64,000 nucleotides of DNA, taken from contig QJPP01005210.1 in assembly GCA_003996215.1 (NCBI GenBank), forward strand, positions 36,782-100,781, given 5' to 3'. Shown in pieces: positions 33,854 to 47,900 of the stretch (position 1 is the stretch's first letter; the number at the start of each line of letters is the position of its first letter). Position numbers and translations under genes: made by a program. Source of the DNA: Jaltomata sinuosa. Taxonomy: Eukaryota; Streptophyta; Magnoliopsida; Solanales; Solanaceae. The notes under the pieces were generated by a model. The model made no database searches. It saw only the letters and a list, made by a program, of their open reading frames with translations, and had not been told where the DNA came from.

Positions 33854-35949
33854 TGTCACGCCCTGAGGTTACCCCTTAGACGTAACCCTTGGTCATAGCA
33901 TACTCAGTCATTCATAAGGAAATATAGAGGAAGCATAATAATAGAATTGGGAAACATAAGCATATATATATATAGTCAAGTAAAATGGGAAGTACAATCC
34001 AAAGAGGAGACTCAAACACTGTCTATGTCTGAAATGCCTCTAAACCAAAATATAGAGTCAATGGGACAAGACCCCAACTCACTCAATAATCTGAAGGAAA
34101 GACAGACAACATAACTAGAATGGAAACCGGACCTCGAACCATGAGGACTCACCAATACTGACTGGATATTCGACTTAGTCTAGCCACGAGCCTGATGGGA
34201 GACACCTGAATCTGCATCATTAAGAGGATGCAGCACAAAATATGTGCCAGTACTATAAGATGTACCGAGTATGTGAGATATGCATGATCATGATAAAAAC
34301 ATACTTAAAACACTCTTAAGGTGAACTTATTCATAAAGAAATAGAATAGGAGAATTATCAAGATATAAGACATAAAACATGAAGCAAGGTTAAAATTTGA
34401 AGTATGATATCATATATAACTTCATAGCTTGAAAATAATCATGTGAGAGTTTTTCTTAACCGACATTAAACCATGATGAGCTACATGGATTCCAATGTCA
34501 TGCACCCATACTGAAAAAGGTCGTCCTAACCGGCCAAGGTTAGAACCATGTTCATAAGGATCTTTTCATAAGCCACGGAGGAAAACCTACGGTGGCAACG
34601 TAGTTTTGGACTTGGGTTATCTAGAACCCCCATCGCTCAGGGCTAAATACTACTCCCAAAACATATAAAATAAGTTTCACTTACATATGAAATATCCAGA
34701 TGTCAAGCTTGTTCATAAACATGTTCATAACCCAGATCTTCATACTACTCACGAATCTTGGTTTAGAAAATGATTCATGAGCATTGATGACACATCGGAT
34801 GTCTGGCATTGCATAGTAGTTCATGACTTTAAGACTTGCAAGGCACTAGTTCAATTTCATAATACATATACTTTCATAAAACATAGGAACTAGGCATGCA
34901 CTCGCTTGAAATTTAGGAAAACATACTATCAAATACCCAATTTAATTGAATCAATTTATGCATGTAGAATTTTCCATAATTAGCTTTCAATTTTGAAATA
35001 GGAGTTCATATGTAAGAATCCATGAAAAATTATGCAATTTAGTAGAAATTTTATAATTAAAATTCATGAGAAGGAAATTTATAAAAAAATCCATAAGAAT
35101 TGGGTTAAACCCTAATTTGAAAGTTCATGAAATCAAAATAAAAATTTGGGGTTTTGGGCACAAGGGTGAAAGAAACTCATTGTTGAATACACACATACCT
35201 TGATTGAAGTTAACCCACTTGAAATTGAAAAGATTAGGAGACTTGGACTTGGAGCTTGAGTCCTTGAGCTTGAGAGAGTTCTTTTCCATTTTGGGAGATG
35301 AATGAGGTAATGAGAAGGGACTTAGGGTAATAGGTGTATAAACCCTACTAAAAATTGTCAAAACGACCTCACTTAGGTGTTAAAAGAGTGGATGATGACT
35401 AAAATACCCCTAGGAAATAATTAGGAAAAACTGATAAAAAGGGTCAGCTTCAGGAATCACGGGTCAAATCCACAGGTAGTAGTTTGAACCACGACTCCTG
35501 GTTCCCACTCGTGGTTCTTGGCCAATGACCAACCTACAGAAGACATTCTACGGGTCAATAGGACGGACCCGTAGAAAGGATTATAATTCGTAGAATCTAT
35601 TTTCCGTTCTAAGGATTTTGGCAGTCCTCTGATCAGGTTCCACGAGTCAACAGGATGGACCCATATTTCAAACAACGGTCCGTAGTGTTGACTCGTGGTT
35701 CCTGGGAATCAGTTAGTCCTCAAGTCTGGTTCCACGAGTTGACAGGACAGGTCGTAGACTAAACTACGGTCCATAGAATAAACTTGTGGTTCTCAAAACA
35801 GAGACTAATTCTGACATACATAAATAACGGATCCACTCCATGACTCGTGGTTTGAACCACGGTCCATGGTTTGGACCGTCATTCCTGGAAAGTTTTGAAT
35901 TTTCTGATTTCTAAAGTTTAAAAGCTGGATCAATTTCTGGGGTGTTACA
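33854..35949 (-). mobile_element. 3' LTR (2,096 bp) of a minus-strand chromovirus
   Basis: On the minus strand it begins TGTAACACCCC and ends GGGCGTGACA. It is preceded on that strand by the polypurine tract AAGGGGGAGATAT (35950-35963). A 440-bp block of self-complementary motifs (ACCACGGTCC, GACTCGTGG, ACGGGTC) spans 35450-35890 in U3. A (TA)n run lies near 33963. Confidence 0.9.
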
Positions 35950-38900
35950 ATATCTCCCCCTTGGGATTATTCATCCTTGAATGAAGACTAAGCAAGGGAA
36001 AACTGAAGAGAAAATAGCCCAACCAGCAACAAAACATGGAAATCAAGGAATAAACATGAAAACTGAACTTTTCAACTTAAAACATGATTGAATCAACTTC
36101 AAAAACATCAATGCATGCTAGGAACATAAGAGTAACTGATGGAATAGGATCGGAGGAACATACTAAGGAGGAAACTATTACCTCAAACTGGAACAAAATC
36201 AGAAGGAAAGAGATGAGGGTACTTGGCTTTCATGGCTGATTCCGCTTCCCAAGTAGCTCCTTCAACAAGTTGATTCCTCCAAAGTGACTTTTTTGTTTCT
36301 TAACCTCCGAATCTAACTATCAAGGATCTCCACAGGAATCTCCTTATAAGTTAGACTAACCTTAACACCTACGTCCTCCAAAGGAACAATCAAGGTCGGA
36401 TCACCAACACACTTCGTGAACAAGGAAACATGGAAAACTGGATGAACCGCTTCTAATTCTGTTGGCAAATCCAACTCATAAGCAATGCTACCAACTCACC
36501 TCAGAATATGAAAAAGACCTACAAAATGGGGACTAAGCTTCCCTTTCTTGCCAAACCTCATCACACCTTTAATGGGAGACACCTTCAAAAAAACCAAATC
36601 ATCGACTTGAAATTTCAACTCCCTTCTTCTCACATCTGCATATGATTTCTTTCGACTCTAAGCGGTCTTCAACCTTTCCCGAATGAGCTGAACTTTATCC
36701 ATAGTCTCATGAACTGAATCAGGGCCAATCAAAGCTGCCTCACCAACCTCAAACCAACCAATAGGAGATTTATACCTCCATCCATAAAGTTCATCATCAG
36801 GAGCCATCTGGATGTTAGAGTGAAAGATGTTGTTGTAGGGAAACTCGATAAGAGGTAAGTGATCATCCCAATTACCTTTGAAATCAATCACACAAGCTCC
36901 CAACATGTCCTCCAAAGTCTGAATGATATGCTCTGCCTGGCCATCTGTCTGGGGTGAAAAGTTATGTCAAGCTTCACCTGAGTGCCAAGACCTCTCTAAA
37001 ATGATCTCCAAAACAAAGAAATAAATTGAATACCCCTATCCGAGATGATGGACAAGGGAATACCATGAGATCGAACTATCTCCAGGATGTAGAGTCTGGC
37101 ATAGTGGTCTATTTAATCCGTAGTCTTAACAACCAAGAAGTGAGATGATTTAGCCATCCAATAGATAATTACCCAAATCGAATCATGTTTCCTTCGAGTA
37201 CAAGGCAAACCTGTAATGAAGTCCATATTGATCGCTTCCAACTTCCAAGTAGAAATGTCAATATCCTGAATCATGCCACCCGGTCACTGATGCTCTACGT
37301 TCACTTGCTGAGAGTTGGGATACTTAGCCACAAAGCCGGCTATGGCCTTCTTCATACCATTCCACCAAAAGACTTCCCCTAGATCACGGTACATCTTGGT
37401 TGCACCGGGGTGAATGGAATATCTAGAACTATGAGCCTCAGTCAAAATCTGTTGTCACAACCCATCTACATCTGGCTCACATAGTCGACCCTGATAACGA
37501 AGCACACCATCTCCCCCTTGGGATAAAACCTCTACTTTTTGTTGATTGACCTCGCCTTTAGGATGAAGCAAAATAGGATCACTATCTTGCTTTGCCTTCA
37601 CTTCGGCTACCAAGGATGATTCGGAACCATTTTGAACAATAACACCACCTTATGTTTAGTCCATAAGGCAAACTCCCAACCAAGCTAGACTATGAACCTC
37701 CTTAACAAATTTCTTCTTCCCTTTTTTGATTGAAGATACACTCCTCATCGACAATCTACTAAGTGCATCCACTACAACATTGGCCTTACCCGGATGGTAA
37801 AGCACACTCATGTCATTATCCTTAAGAAGCTCAAGCCACCTCCTTTGTCGCAAATTCAATTCCTTCTGAGTGAACACATACTGAAGACTCTTATGATCAG
37901 TGAATACATCCACATGCACCCCATACAAGTAATGCCTCCAAACTTTCAAAGCAAAGACAAGGGCTTCTAACTCAAGTTCATGAGTAGGGTAGTTCTTCTT
38001 ATGAGTCTTAAGATGTCTCAAAGAATAAGAAATCACTTTACCATGCTGCATCAAAACACAACGCAAACAAATCCTTGAAGCATCACAATATACAATAAAA
38101 TCATATAGGCCCTCGAGTAGAGCTAACACTAAAGTTGTGGTCAATCTAATCTTCAATTACTGAAAGTTCTTATCACATAAATCAGACCACTGAAATTTTA
38201 CCTTCTTCTGAGTCAATTGAGTCAAAGGGGCAGTAATGGAAGAAAATCCTTCCACAAACCTCTGGTAGTAACCAGCCAAACCCAAAAAACTTCTAATATT
38301 GGATGGGGAAGTGGGTCTAGGCCAATTCTTTACTGCCTCAATCTTTTGAGAATCAACTTGAATACTAGCTTTAGTCACAATATGACCTAGAAAAGAAACA
38401 GACTGCATCCAAAACTCAAACTTGCTAAACCTAGCAAATAACTGCCGGTCCTTGAGAGTTTGCAACACAAATTTCAAATGGTCGGCATGCTCCTCCTCAC
38501 TTCGAGAGTAGATAAGTATATCATCAATGAAAACATTCACAAACATATCCAAATACTGCTTGAACACACGGTTCATCAAATCTATAAAAGCTGCAGGAGC
38601 ATTCATTGGACCAAAAGACATAACAACAAATTCATAATGACCATACCGAGTTTTGAAGGCCATCTTCGGAATATCATACTCTCTAACACGAAGCTGATGA
38701 TAATCGGATCTAAGGTCAATTTTCGAGAAGAAACTAGCACCCTGAAACTGATCGAACAAGTTGTCAATCCGAGGAATGGGATACTTATTCTTAATTGTGA
38801 CCTTGTTCAATTGGAGATAGTCAATACACATTCTGAGGGAACCATCTTTCTTACACACGAATACGACTGGGGCACCCATAGAGAAATGCTAGGCCTGATG

Positions 38901-38970
38901 AAACCCTTATCGAGAAGATCCTTCAACTGATCATTTAACTCTTTAACTTCCACGGGGGCCATTCTATAGG
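35950..38970 (-). pseudogene. pol of minus-strand chromovirus (RT, RNase H, integrase, chromodomain)
   Basis: Minus strand. Domains: reverse transcriptase with GSLRMCIDYLQLN, KIDLRSDYHQL and catalytic FIDDILIYS (38157-38970); RNase H with Asp in YCDAS and TDHKS, ending at DALSR (37656-38156); integrase zinc-binding segment (about 37190-37520); integrase core end with WFEVGE (36658-36915); and a C-terminal chromodomain (LWRNQLVEGATWEAE, about 36215-36400), which targets integration to heterochromatin. Breaks: a one-base deletion near 38880, a frame change between 37650 and 36915, and a stop and gap in the chromodomain. The N-terminal RT, protease and gag are cut off at 38970 by the next element. 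Confidence 0.9.
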
Positions 38971-39732
38971 GAGATCATTATTTTCCTTTCCTCCTCCCCT
39001 TTTTACTTGAGGTTACAAGTATATTGCCTTCGTCTTAAAACTCCCTTTGTATATTGTTATTTCAAGGACCCCAGGTGCGTTCTTTCTTCCTTCACCTGTG
39101 TACTGTGATGTATATTTTCTATTAACTAGCCTAGTATGTTGTTTTTTTCTTGTATCCTTCAGTGCTAGCTTTTGTGTACCTATTCGTTATTTATGTGACT
39201 ACTTGCTTCTTTTATGCTATATTACTGCTCTTATATCTTATATGCGCCCAGTCGGCCTATGATACCTACTGGGTACCCATTGCTTAGAAATTGGTGCTCA
39301 TACTACACTCTACATCTTCCTGGTGCAGATCCTAGTGTGGGCCATCATTGTTGATCTTTTTTAGACTTGTGCGAGCTGATAATTTTGACTATTTGAGGCT
39401 GAGGGTAAGCTCTTGGCGACCGGAGCTTAGCTTTTAGTTCATCTTTTGTATTATGTTCTCTTTTACTATTCGGAGACATATGTATATATACTTTTGGATA
39501 CTTTCTACTTTGTTGATGTAGTTCCGGCTCTTATACAATGATACCAAGTTCTTGGTTTGGTTTAGCTTCTGCTTATGAATTCTTTATCTTGTTCCCTTGC
39601 TTTTGCTTATTTATTATTCTTCCACATGCTTGTTAGATAGTAGCCTATTACTAACCATTCTGGGCTACAAGTATTGGTTCTCTTATTAGAGGGTTGTAGG
39701 TGCCTTAATGACTGAGAAATTGGGTCATGACA
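38971..39732 (+). mobile_element. 5' LTR remnant of the plus-strand Tekay-like element
   Basis: Only the last ~760 bp of the 5' LTR, equivalent to 47761-48537 of the 3' LTR, with many differences between the two copies. It ends GGGTCATGACA just before the primer-binding site. The left boundary is a sharp junction to chromovirus pol at about 38970. Confidence 0.88.
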
Positions 39733-39735
39733 GCT

Positions 39736-39748
39736 TGGTATCAGAGCC
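39736..39748 (+). other. primer-binding site, perfect tRNA-iMet type
   Basis: TGGTATCAGAGCC, a perfect 13-base match to the plant initiator-tRNA-Met primer site, three bases after the LTR terminus. Confidence 0.95.
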
Positions 39749-39954
39749 TAGGTTTACTGGTGTCATCAGTATAGGAGCCAATGTCTAGTAGAGTCCTGCG
39801 GATCAAGGCAGAGACGTTCGTACTCAATATTTGGGAGGTTATAGTGGCATCTTAGGAAATATGACTCTCTTCTTGCTTTTGTGTCATAGGTCTTATCCTT
39901 GATGATTTCCTGAAAGCTTACTTGTTTTAGTTCATTCTCCCATAGATAGTTCGT

Positions 39955-41530
39955 ATGAGATCATCAACAACAAGCAGGGGAGAGCCTACCACTCCAGCAC
40001 CCCTGACTCTAGTTAGGGGCCAGAGAGGTCGTAGAGGTAGGGGTCGAGGATGTTCCTGAGCAACAACACTATTTAGAGCTCCTAGGGTCGAGGTTGAGCC
40101 CGAGTATGAGCCCGAGATTGCTCCAGAGTAGTAGCATGTGGACAAGGGGAAAACCTACGTACCACTAGTGCCAACACCAGTTTCTATACAAAATTTAGCC
40201 CTAGCTCAGTCTTTAGGTATTCGGGGTTTACTTCTACAGTTATTGGGTATGATCAGGGCTCAGCCTTCTCAGGTAGCACAAATATTCGCTCAGGGAGAAG
40301 CCCTGGGTACATAGAGTGTAGGAGCACAGATTGCTACTGCGGCTCCCTGTGCTGAGGTTCTTCCAGTTCCATTTGTTGCACAAACTCTTGCTCCTCGCCC
40401 AGCTATGACAGAGATGGAGCAGAAGGCATTGTGTAGATTTCTGAGATTGGCTACACCTAGATTTATTGGTACACCTGGTCAAGATCTGCATGAGTTTATC
40501 ACTACTTGTGAGGAGATGCTATATAATTTGGGCTTAATGGAGACTCATGCAGTTGGGTATACTACTTATCAGCTGGAGGTCCTAGCTAACTTATGGTAGA
40601 GGGCCCAGGTTTCTTGTAGACAATCTCCATTTCCTCTATTGTCTTGGTCAGAGTTCTATGAGGCCTTCGTGGCATAGTTCTTGCCATGGAGTGATAGAGA
40701 GCATTATAGGGAGCATTTCACTAAACTTATGTAGGGTTCTATGACCGTATCTGAGTATGAGAACCGCTTCCACCAGTTTCTTAATTTGGGGCCATAATTA
40801 TTCCTATCGAGCCCGATAGAGTTCATAGATTTGTTTTGGGATTGCGAATCAAGCTTAGATATCCAGCTGAGATATTAGTTGGTAATGGTCGATCATTCTA
40901 GGCTATTGCATACTATGCCCATATTATGGAGGATTTGCACCATTATGATCCAGGGGCCACAGATAAGAGGCCACGACATCAGGGAAACAATAGTGGTTCT
41001 CATCATGGTAGTAGAGGTTCAAGCCAATGTGGCTGAGGTTACCAGCCACAACAGCACCAGGGTCAATTTAGTCGACTAGTTTAGGCATCGCTTTAGTCTT
41101 CTGGTGGGTCTCAGTTTAAGCAGCGTCAGAGTAGCCAACAGGGCTATAATGGTCAGTCTTCGAGGGGCACAACTTCTGGGGCATTAGGCTGTGGTGGCCA
41201 CAGAGGTTCAGATAGTTCATCTCAACAATTTAAGACATCAGGGGCTTGCTATAAGTGTGGGGTCAGTGGTCACTATGCTAGAGATTGCCCCCATCGAGGT
41301 AAAGTACAGCCAGCCGCTCAGCCATCTCATCCTTTTCGTGCAGTTCAGCCACCAGCCAGAGGAGGTAGTGGTCAGGCTAGAGGTGGTGCCTCATGGGGAA
41401 GGACATGTGGCAGGGATGATGGTCGATCATGTGGAATTCATCATCAGTTTTATGTGGTCCTTTGGAGACCGAAGGTAGAGGACTTGGATGTTGTGATCAT
41501 ATGTATGATTTCAGTATGCCGGTGACCAAC
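39955..41530 (+). pseudogene. gag of plus-strand Tekay-like element
   Basis: Starts at ATG 39955 (MRSSTTS) followed by an Arg/Gly tract (RGQRGRRGRGRG). The retrotransposon-gag core (ATPRFIGTPGQDLHEFITTCEEML, about 40405-40600) is recognisable. A Gln/Ser/Gly-rich linker and an intact CCHC zinc knuckle (CYKCGVSGHYARDC, 41247-41288) follow. Several stops interrupt it (for example after RGRGCS near 40057 and at about 40597), and the frame shifts once between 40600 and 41247. It matches the minus-strand gag at 13643-15110 in order and spacing. Confidence 0.85.
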
Positions 41531-44500
41531 TTTTGCTTTATTTGATACTCGATCTACTTTCTCATATATTTTTGCCTATTATTTTCCTTGTCTGGGGTTG
41601 ACTAGCGAGCCATTACCTATGCTTGTATCTATTTCGACCCTAGTAGGAGATTCTTTAGTAGTGGATTGGATTGTGAGGTCCTATATGATTTCTATTGGAG
41701 ATATTGAGACTAGGGGTGATTTGATGATCCTTGATATGTTAGACTTTGATGTGATTCTGGGCATGGACTGGTTATCCTCTCATTGAGCGATTTTGGATTG
41801 TTATGCCAAGATCGTTACCATAGCCATGCCCAAAGTGTGTCCGGTTGTATGGCAGGGTTCTGTTAGCCATGCACCATCTAGGATTATCTTTGGTTTTTGA
41901 GCTAGGAAGTTTATTTTGAGCAAGTGTTTGTCTTATCTAGCATATGTCTGAGATGCTAGTGTTGACCCTTCTTCCTTTGAGTCAATTCTCGTGGTTAGAT
42001 ATTTCCTAGATATGTTCCCTATTGACCTGCCAAGACTTCCACCTGAGAGAGATATCGACTTTGCTATTGAGTTAGAGTCAGGCACCAGGACCATTAGTAT
42101 ATCTCCTTATCGTATGGCTCTAGATGAGTTTAGGGAGCTTAAGGTGCAGCTCCAGGAATTGTTAGTTAAGGGTTTCATTAGGCCGAGTGTGTCACCTTAG
42201 GGTGCTCCTATTCTATTTGTGAAGAAGAAAGATGAGTCGATGCGGATGTGTATTGATTATAGGCAGCTGAATAAGGTGACCGTGAAGAATAGGTATCCGC
42301 TGCCGTGCATAGGTGACTTGTTTGATCAGCTTCAAGGTCCAGCCGTGTTTTTGAAGATAGATTTGAGGTCAGGCTACCACAAGTGGAGGATTAGGACGGA
42401 GGACATACCTCAGACAACATTCAAGACAAGTTATGGCCACTATGAGTTCCTGGTGATGTCTTTTGGGTTGACTAATTCCCCCACAACTTTCATAAACTTG
42501 ATGCACATGGTGTTTAGCCCGTATTTGGACTCATTTGTGATACTTTTCATAGACAACATCTTGGTATACTCAAAGAGTAGAGATGAGCATGAGCAGCACT
42601 TAAGGATTATACTCCAGACTTTGAGAGATCATCGGCTTTATGCCAAGTTCTCAAAGTGTGAGTTTTGTCTTGAGTCAGTTGCATTCCTAGAACACGTGGT
42701 GTCTAAGGATAGGATTAGAGTAGACCAAGGGAATATTTCATATGTTCGTGATTGGATGAGACCTACTACTCTTACTAAGGTTTGCAGCTTTGTTAGGTTA
42801 GCAAGGTACTATAGACGGTTCATCAAGGGTTTTCCTTCCATAGTAGCACTTTTGACTACACTGACTAGGATGGATATACCATTTTAGTGGTCGGATCAGT
42901 GCGAGGATAGCTTTCAGAGGCTTAAGGCCCTGTTGACTTCAACTCCAATGTTGACTTTTCTAGTTGAGGGTCAGAGCTTCTCAGTATATTATGATGCTTT
43001 CAGGGTTGGTCTTGGTTGTGTGAAAATGCAGCAGGGTCGTGTGATCGCATATGCATCAAGGCAGTTGAAGGTTCATGAGCGCAACTATCCCACTCATGAC
43101 TTGGAGTTAGCAGCAGTAGTTTTTGCGCTCATGATTTAGAGACATTACCTATATGGGGTTCAGTATGAGATCTTCATCGATCACCATAGTCTTCAATACA
43201 TCACGATTCAACGAGAGCTAAACTCGAGGCATGAGAGATGGATTGAATTACTGAAGTAATACTATTTCAGTATTCTGTATCACTCGGGCAAGGTATATAT
43301 GGTAGCAGATGCCTTGAGTTTGAAGGCGGTGAGTATGGGTAGCCTAGCTTTACTTTCAGTTTCATAGTGACTATTGGCCTTGGACATATAATCCTTGGCT
43401 AACTGTTTGGTTAGGCTTGACTTGTCAGATCCTAGCATAGTTCTCGCCAGTATGGAGGTTTGTTCTACCTTGATTTATCAGATTCTGAGTTGTCAGTTTG
43501 TGGATCAATGGTTGTATGTCCTTTGTGATCATGTTGTATAGGGTGAGGTCACCCGAGCTACTCTAGATTGAGGAAGGCTTCTGAGGTTTGATAGTCATCT
43601 TTATGTTCTGAGAGTTGGGGGTTTGATTCAATTGATTCTCTCGGAGGCTCATTATTTTAGATATTCCATCTATCCTAGCACAACCAAGATGTATAGAGAA
43701 TTAATATAGCTTTACTGGTGGAGTGGTATAAAGCAAGATATGGCGGAGTTTCTATCTAGGTGCTTGAACTTTAAGTAGGTGAAGTTTGAGCACATGAGAC
43801 CTGGTGGTTTGATGCAGAGACTTCCCATTCCTGAGTAGAAGTGGTAAGGGATTACTATGGATTTCGTAGTTGGATTACGACGTACTTCAAGGGGTTTTGA
43901 TTCTATTTTGGTGATTTTCGATCGACTGAGTAAGTCAGCGCACTTCTTGCTCGTTCAGACAACTTACAATATTGAGAGGTTAGCTCAGATTTACCTTTGT
44001 GACATTGTTTGGTTGCATGGGGTCCCATCTTTTATCATTTCAGACCGCGACACTAAGTTCATATCTTAGTTTTTGAGGGATATTCAGTGAGACTTGGGTA
44101 CAGAGGTTCATCTTAGTACCGCATTCCACCCTCAGACAGATGGCCAGTCTAAAAGGACTATTCAGGTCTTGGAGGACATGCTTTGGGCCTGTGTTCTTGT
44201 TTTTGGAGGTTCTTGGGATAAGTTTGTGCCTTTGGCCGAGTTTGGTTATAATAATAGTTTTCATTCAATCATTGTCATGAAACCTTTTAAGGATTTGTAT
44301 GGTAGGAATTGCAGATCGCCGATGGGTTAGATTGATAGTTTGAAGTCTAGGCCTCAAAGTACAAATGTGCTTCGCAATTCCATAGACAGAGACTGAGTGA
44401 TTTAGGACAGACTTCAGGGGGGCCAGAGTAGGCAGAAGAGCTACGCTGATGGTAGACTTCATGCCTTGGAGTTCAGTGTTGGTGAATTGGTATTTCTTCG

Positions 44501-44935
44501 TGTATCACCCATGAAGGGCGTGATGAGATTTGGTAGGCGGGGCAAGCTTAGCCCCAAGTACATTTGTCCGTTTGAGAGTCTTTAGAAGGTTGTTAGCATT
44601 GCTTACATGTTAGCTTTGCCTCCGATGTTTTAAGCTAAGCACCCAATTTTCTATGTATCGATATTGCAACGGTATGTTCCAGATGAGTCTCATGTGTTGC
44701 AGTAGGATAAATTTTAGTTGGATGAGAGTTTGGCCTTTGTTGAGGAACCGATAGCTATTTTTGCCAGAGATGTGAGGAGACTGAGATCTAGAGAGATTCT
44801 GGTTGTTAAGGTTCAGTGGAGGCACTATCCAATTCAGAAAGCTACCTAGGAGACCGAGAGGGAGATGCAGGCTTATTATCCGCAACTGTTTGAGACTTCA
44901 GGTACTATCTTGTTCTTTACTTTTAAGGATGAAAG
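41531..44935 (+). pseudogene. pol of plus-strand Tekay-like element (protease to chromodomain)
   Basis: Protease (LFDTRSTFSYI at 41538; the usual DTG/DSG glycine is Arg), RT (about 41991-42890) with FIDN at 42546-42557 where FIDD is required, RNase H (about 42933-43330), integrase zinc-binding segment (about 43640-43790), integrase core (43857-44330) with Asp in MDFVVG and SDRD but Lys at 44151-44153 where the catalytic Glu normally stands, and a chromodomain remnant (VVKVQWRHYPIQKAT, about 44800-44860). The sampled open segments from 41598 to 44330 all lie in one frame and are separated only by stops (42198, 42885, 43137 and others). All three catalytic losses are compatible with G-to-A change. 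It cannot encode an active enzyme. Confidence 0.9.
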
Positions 44936-44955
44936 TCCTTTTTAGTAGTGGATGA

Positions 44956-47900
44956 TATAATGACCCTTTTGGTCATTCTTGCATTTATGCTTTCCTTGTA
45001 CTGTTAGAGCTTACCTGTACTAGCTCCAAGTCATTTATGGCTTGCTGGGACCAGTGGTTCAGTGCCTTGGTCATTCATTTGGTTTTTATGGTTGTTTCCC
45101 TATTTTAGAGGCTTAACTTAGGATAACGTTGACTTCGGTCAAAATTCTTGGTAAACACACTCAAAATAAAATTTCGACAGTTTTGTTAGCTCAAGAGCAT
45201 AGATATTGATATAGATGAACCCTTGTCGGGGTCTGTGATCTTTTGGTTTGGTTTTGTGTTGGTTTTTGTGTTTTCTAGACAGTTGAAGTTAGAAGTATGA
45301 CTTTGGTCAACTTTTGGAGAAGACGACCTCGGATGAAAATTCTGACATCGATGTTAGCTCTGAAATGTCAACTTTGGGCTAGAGGGACCTTTGGTTTGAG
45401 TCTCGAGGCTTCCGAACTCATTTTAGTCCTTGGTGTTCTATTTTGGAAAGGTTGGCCAAAAGTTTGGATTAGGGCGTGGGGCCCATTTTTTGTTAAATCG
45501 ACCTCCGTTGGGATTTTCACCGATTTAATTGAGTCTAGAATGCCATATTTAGTAAAATAGCTAAGCTCATTTGTGTTTGGGGGACCCCAGATGTGTTCCC
45601 GAGGGTCCATCAGAGTAAATTTTTTTGTTGGCATAGCTGTTGGCAGTTAGTTGCTATCATGGCACCAGTAGGCCATCGCCCACGCAAGGGCATGGCCGCA
45701 TGCACACAGCAGTGTGCCAACGCCCCCCTCAATTTAGCCTTCGCCTATGCATCTCCTGGGCCCCGTATGCATGGCCGCGTGCGCAGTGGCCGGGATGCAT
45801 GTGCGAAGGGAAGCGCTTGGCCTACGTGTACGCTGGTGCCCGCCCGCGTATGCATGGGCCGCGTAGGAAGCACCCTGCCGCATATGCATGGGCATCGCTA
45901 ACAGCCTATATCTTGGCCACCTTTTTCTTTCTCTTTCATTTCAAAACCTATTCGTTTTCACTATTGAAGCTAACTCCCAAAATTCCATTTTCTCCACTTT
46001 TGGCCACCAAATTCTTGGAATAAGATTATCATTGCTTTGTGGCCATTTTTGCAGCCTTAATCCGACTCCTTGATAATTTCTTATTAAATTTCTTCAAATT
46101 CCCTCTCTGAATTCTCTTGTTGGGTGGGCTATTTTATCCCCAATTTCTTGCCCAATTGATCTAAATTTTCTAAGCATGCACTCATTGGATCATTGTGATC
46201 ATTTTGCACTCATTCATTTTCGGCTTCAAGTTACGGGGCCCATGGGCTCGCCGGTGACCCGAATTTTGACTCGGCTATAATTATACCAATATGGGTATCA
46301 TTAGTCTTATTATAATGCGTAGTTTATGTTTATGATAGTTTGATTTCATTTTTGAGCTTTTCGGAGAGGTTCGGGCTCGAACATCATTATTCCAACAGCT
46401 TGTTATTGGAGGACAGGTAGGTTACAGTTTAACTCTTCTAGACTTTGCATATAGAGGCTATAATTGTACTAATTAGCATCCCTAGGTTGGGTTTATTAGC
46501 TTGGTACCCATATCTTGTCTACTTCTTCATGTCCATCTTATCTTCACTCCGATGATTGTAGTATTCATTGTAGTTGATAGTATCACCCTTGCGGTCTTTT
46601 ATGGCTTTGTATTTAACTCTGGACCATATATGGTGGGTTATTTAGGAATGTCCGTGAGTCCCGAATATCAATATTGCAATCCTAGGATGGTTATTTGTGC
46701 TTTAGAGCGATTGGAGCCTGTGCAGGGCCGATAGATTGATTATGAGCCGTTGGGCTACTGTTTGTGATTCACCATGCCATTATCATGCATATAAATAGAT
46801 TTCCACATGATTTTACTACGTCTTTGGCTTCAAGCCTACTTTAAATGGTTTTCAAAACCATGCAAGGCCCCAAGGGCCTGTTTTCGGTAAAAATGGTTAT
46901 AAAAGGTTTGGACTTGTTTTCATTGATCTTCTTGGAGAAAGAAAGAGTTAAAGAGAGGATTTACCACTGTTCTCATACTTACACTAGATTCGTGGTGCTA
47001 GACATGCTTTCCTGTTGGTTTTGAAATGATACTAGACTCGGTCAGACCAACCACATATTGGTTATACTACTATTTTAGACTTGGTTATGTCCGGGCACCC
47101 TGTTGGAGTTTTTGGGACTTGATTCACTGATTTTGACTCGGGTAGAACCCCGAGCGTGCATTTTCAAGATCTGGTGATTTATTTCGATCCGACTACACTC
47201 CGGACGATTATATTGAGGCAAAGAGATTTTGTATGTGGTCTACAAGTAAACCTGTATGGACCTTGCCGGTCCAGACCAAGGCTTACGTGCTGTGAGTGCC
47301 GGAGAAGGGGTGTACGGTGGAGAGGTACTCGGGGGAATCCCTTACATGGATCCTGCCTCTATTTGTCCTTTTAGGTACCGAAGGGGGTAACATACAACAC
47401 TACTATCACACTTGGTTTCAACTTAACATATCACATCATGCATATTGTGTTCAGATACACCCTTGTTTGCTTTTTGCTCTGTGTACGCTCTGGTAGTATG
47501 GGATGCCGGAGGGTTTGTTTTCACTTGTATATGTTCCTCGGATGTGTGGGAGCCTATGGAACTGTAGGTAGAATTTTTTTTATTGTTATTCTATCGAGAT
47601 ATTGATCCTGATTATGGTTACATTCGATGACTGGCAACTGAAATTTATATTATGTTCATTTGGTTCACTTGATGGTTATACTTGGTCTATCGGTTGTATA
47701 TTTCTGTCTTAAGAGTGGTATTACTAGCATGACTTGGTTGTTAGTCTTGTTTTCGAACATGTAATCATTATTTTCCTTTCATCCTTCCGTTTTTACTTGA
47801 GGTTACCGGTATACTGCCTTTGTCTTAAAACTCTCTTTATATATTGTTATTGCAAGGACCCGAGGTGCATTCTTTCTTCCTTCACCTGTATTCTATGATG

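Noticed and set aside
39736..39748. tRNA gene fragment
   Set aside because: Only the 13-base primer-binding complement is present, right after an LTR end; there is no cloverleaf.
45593..46023. Overlapping GC-rich ORFs of 102 and 127 codons inside the LTR
   Set aside because: They lie across the GC motif block, have low-complexity Ala/Arg/His/Gly composition and no homology signal; open only because the block is GC-rich.
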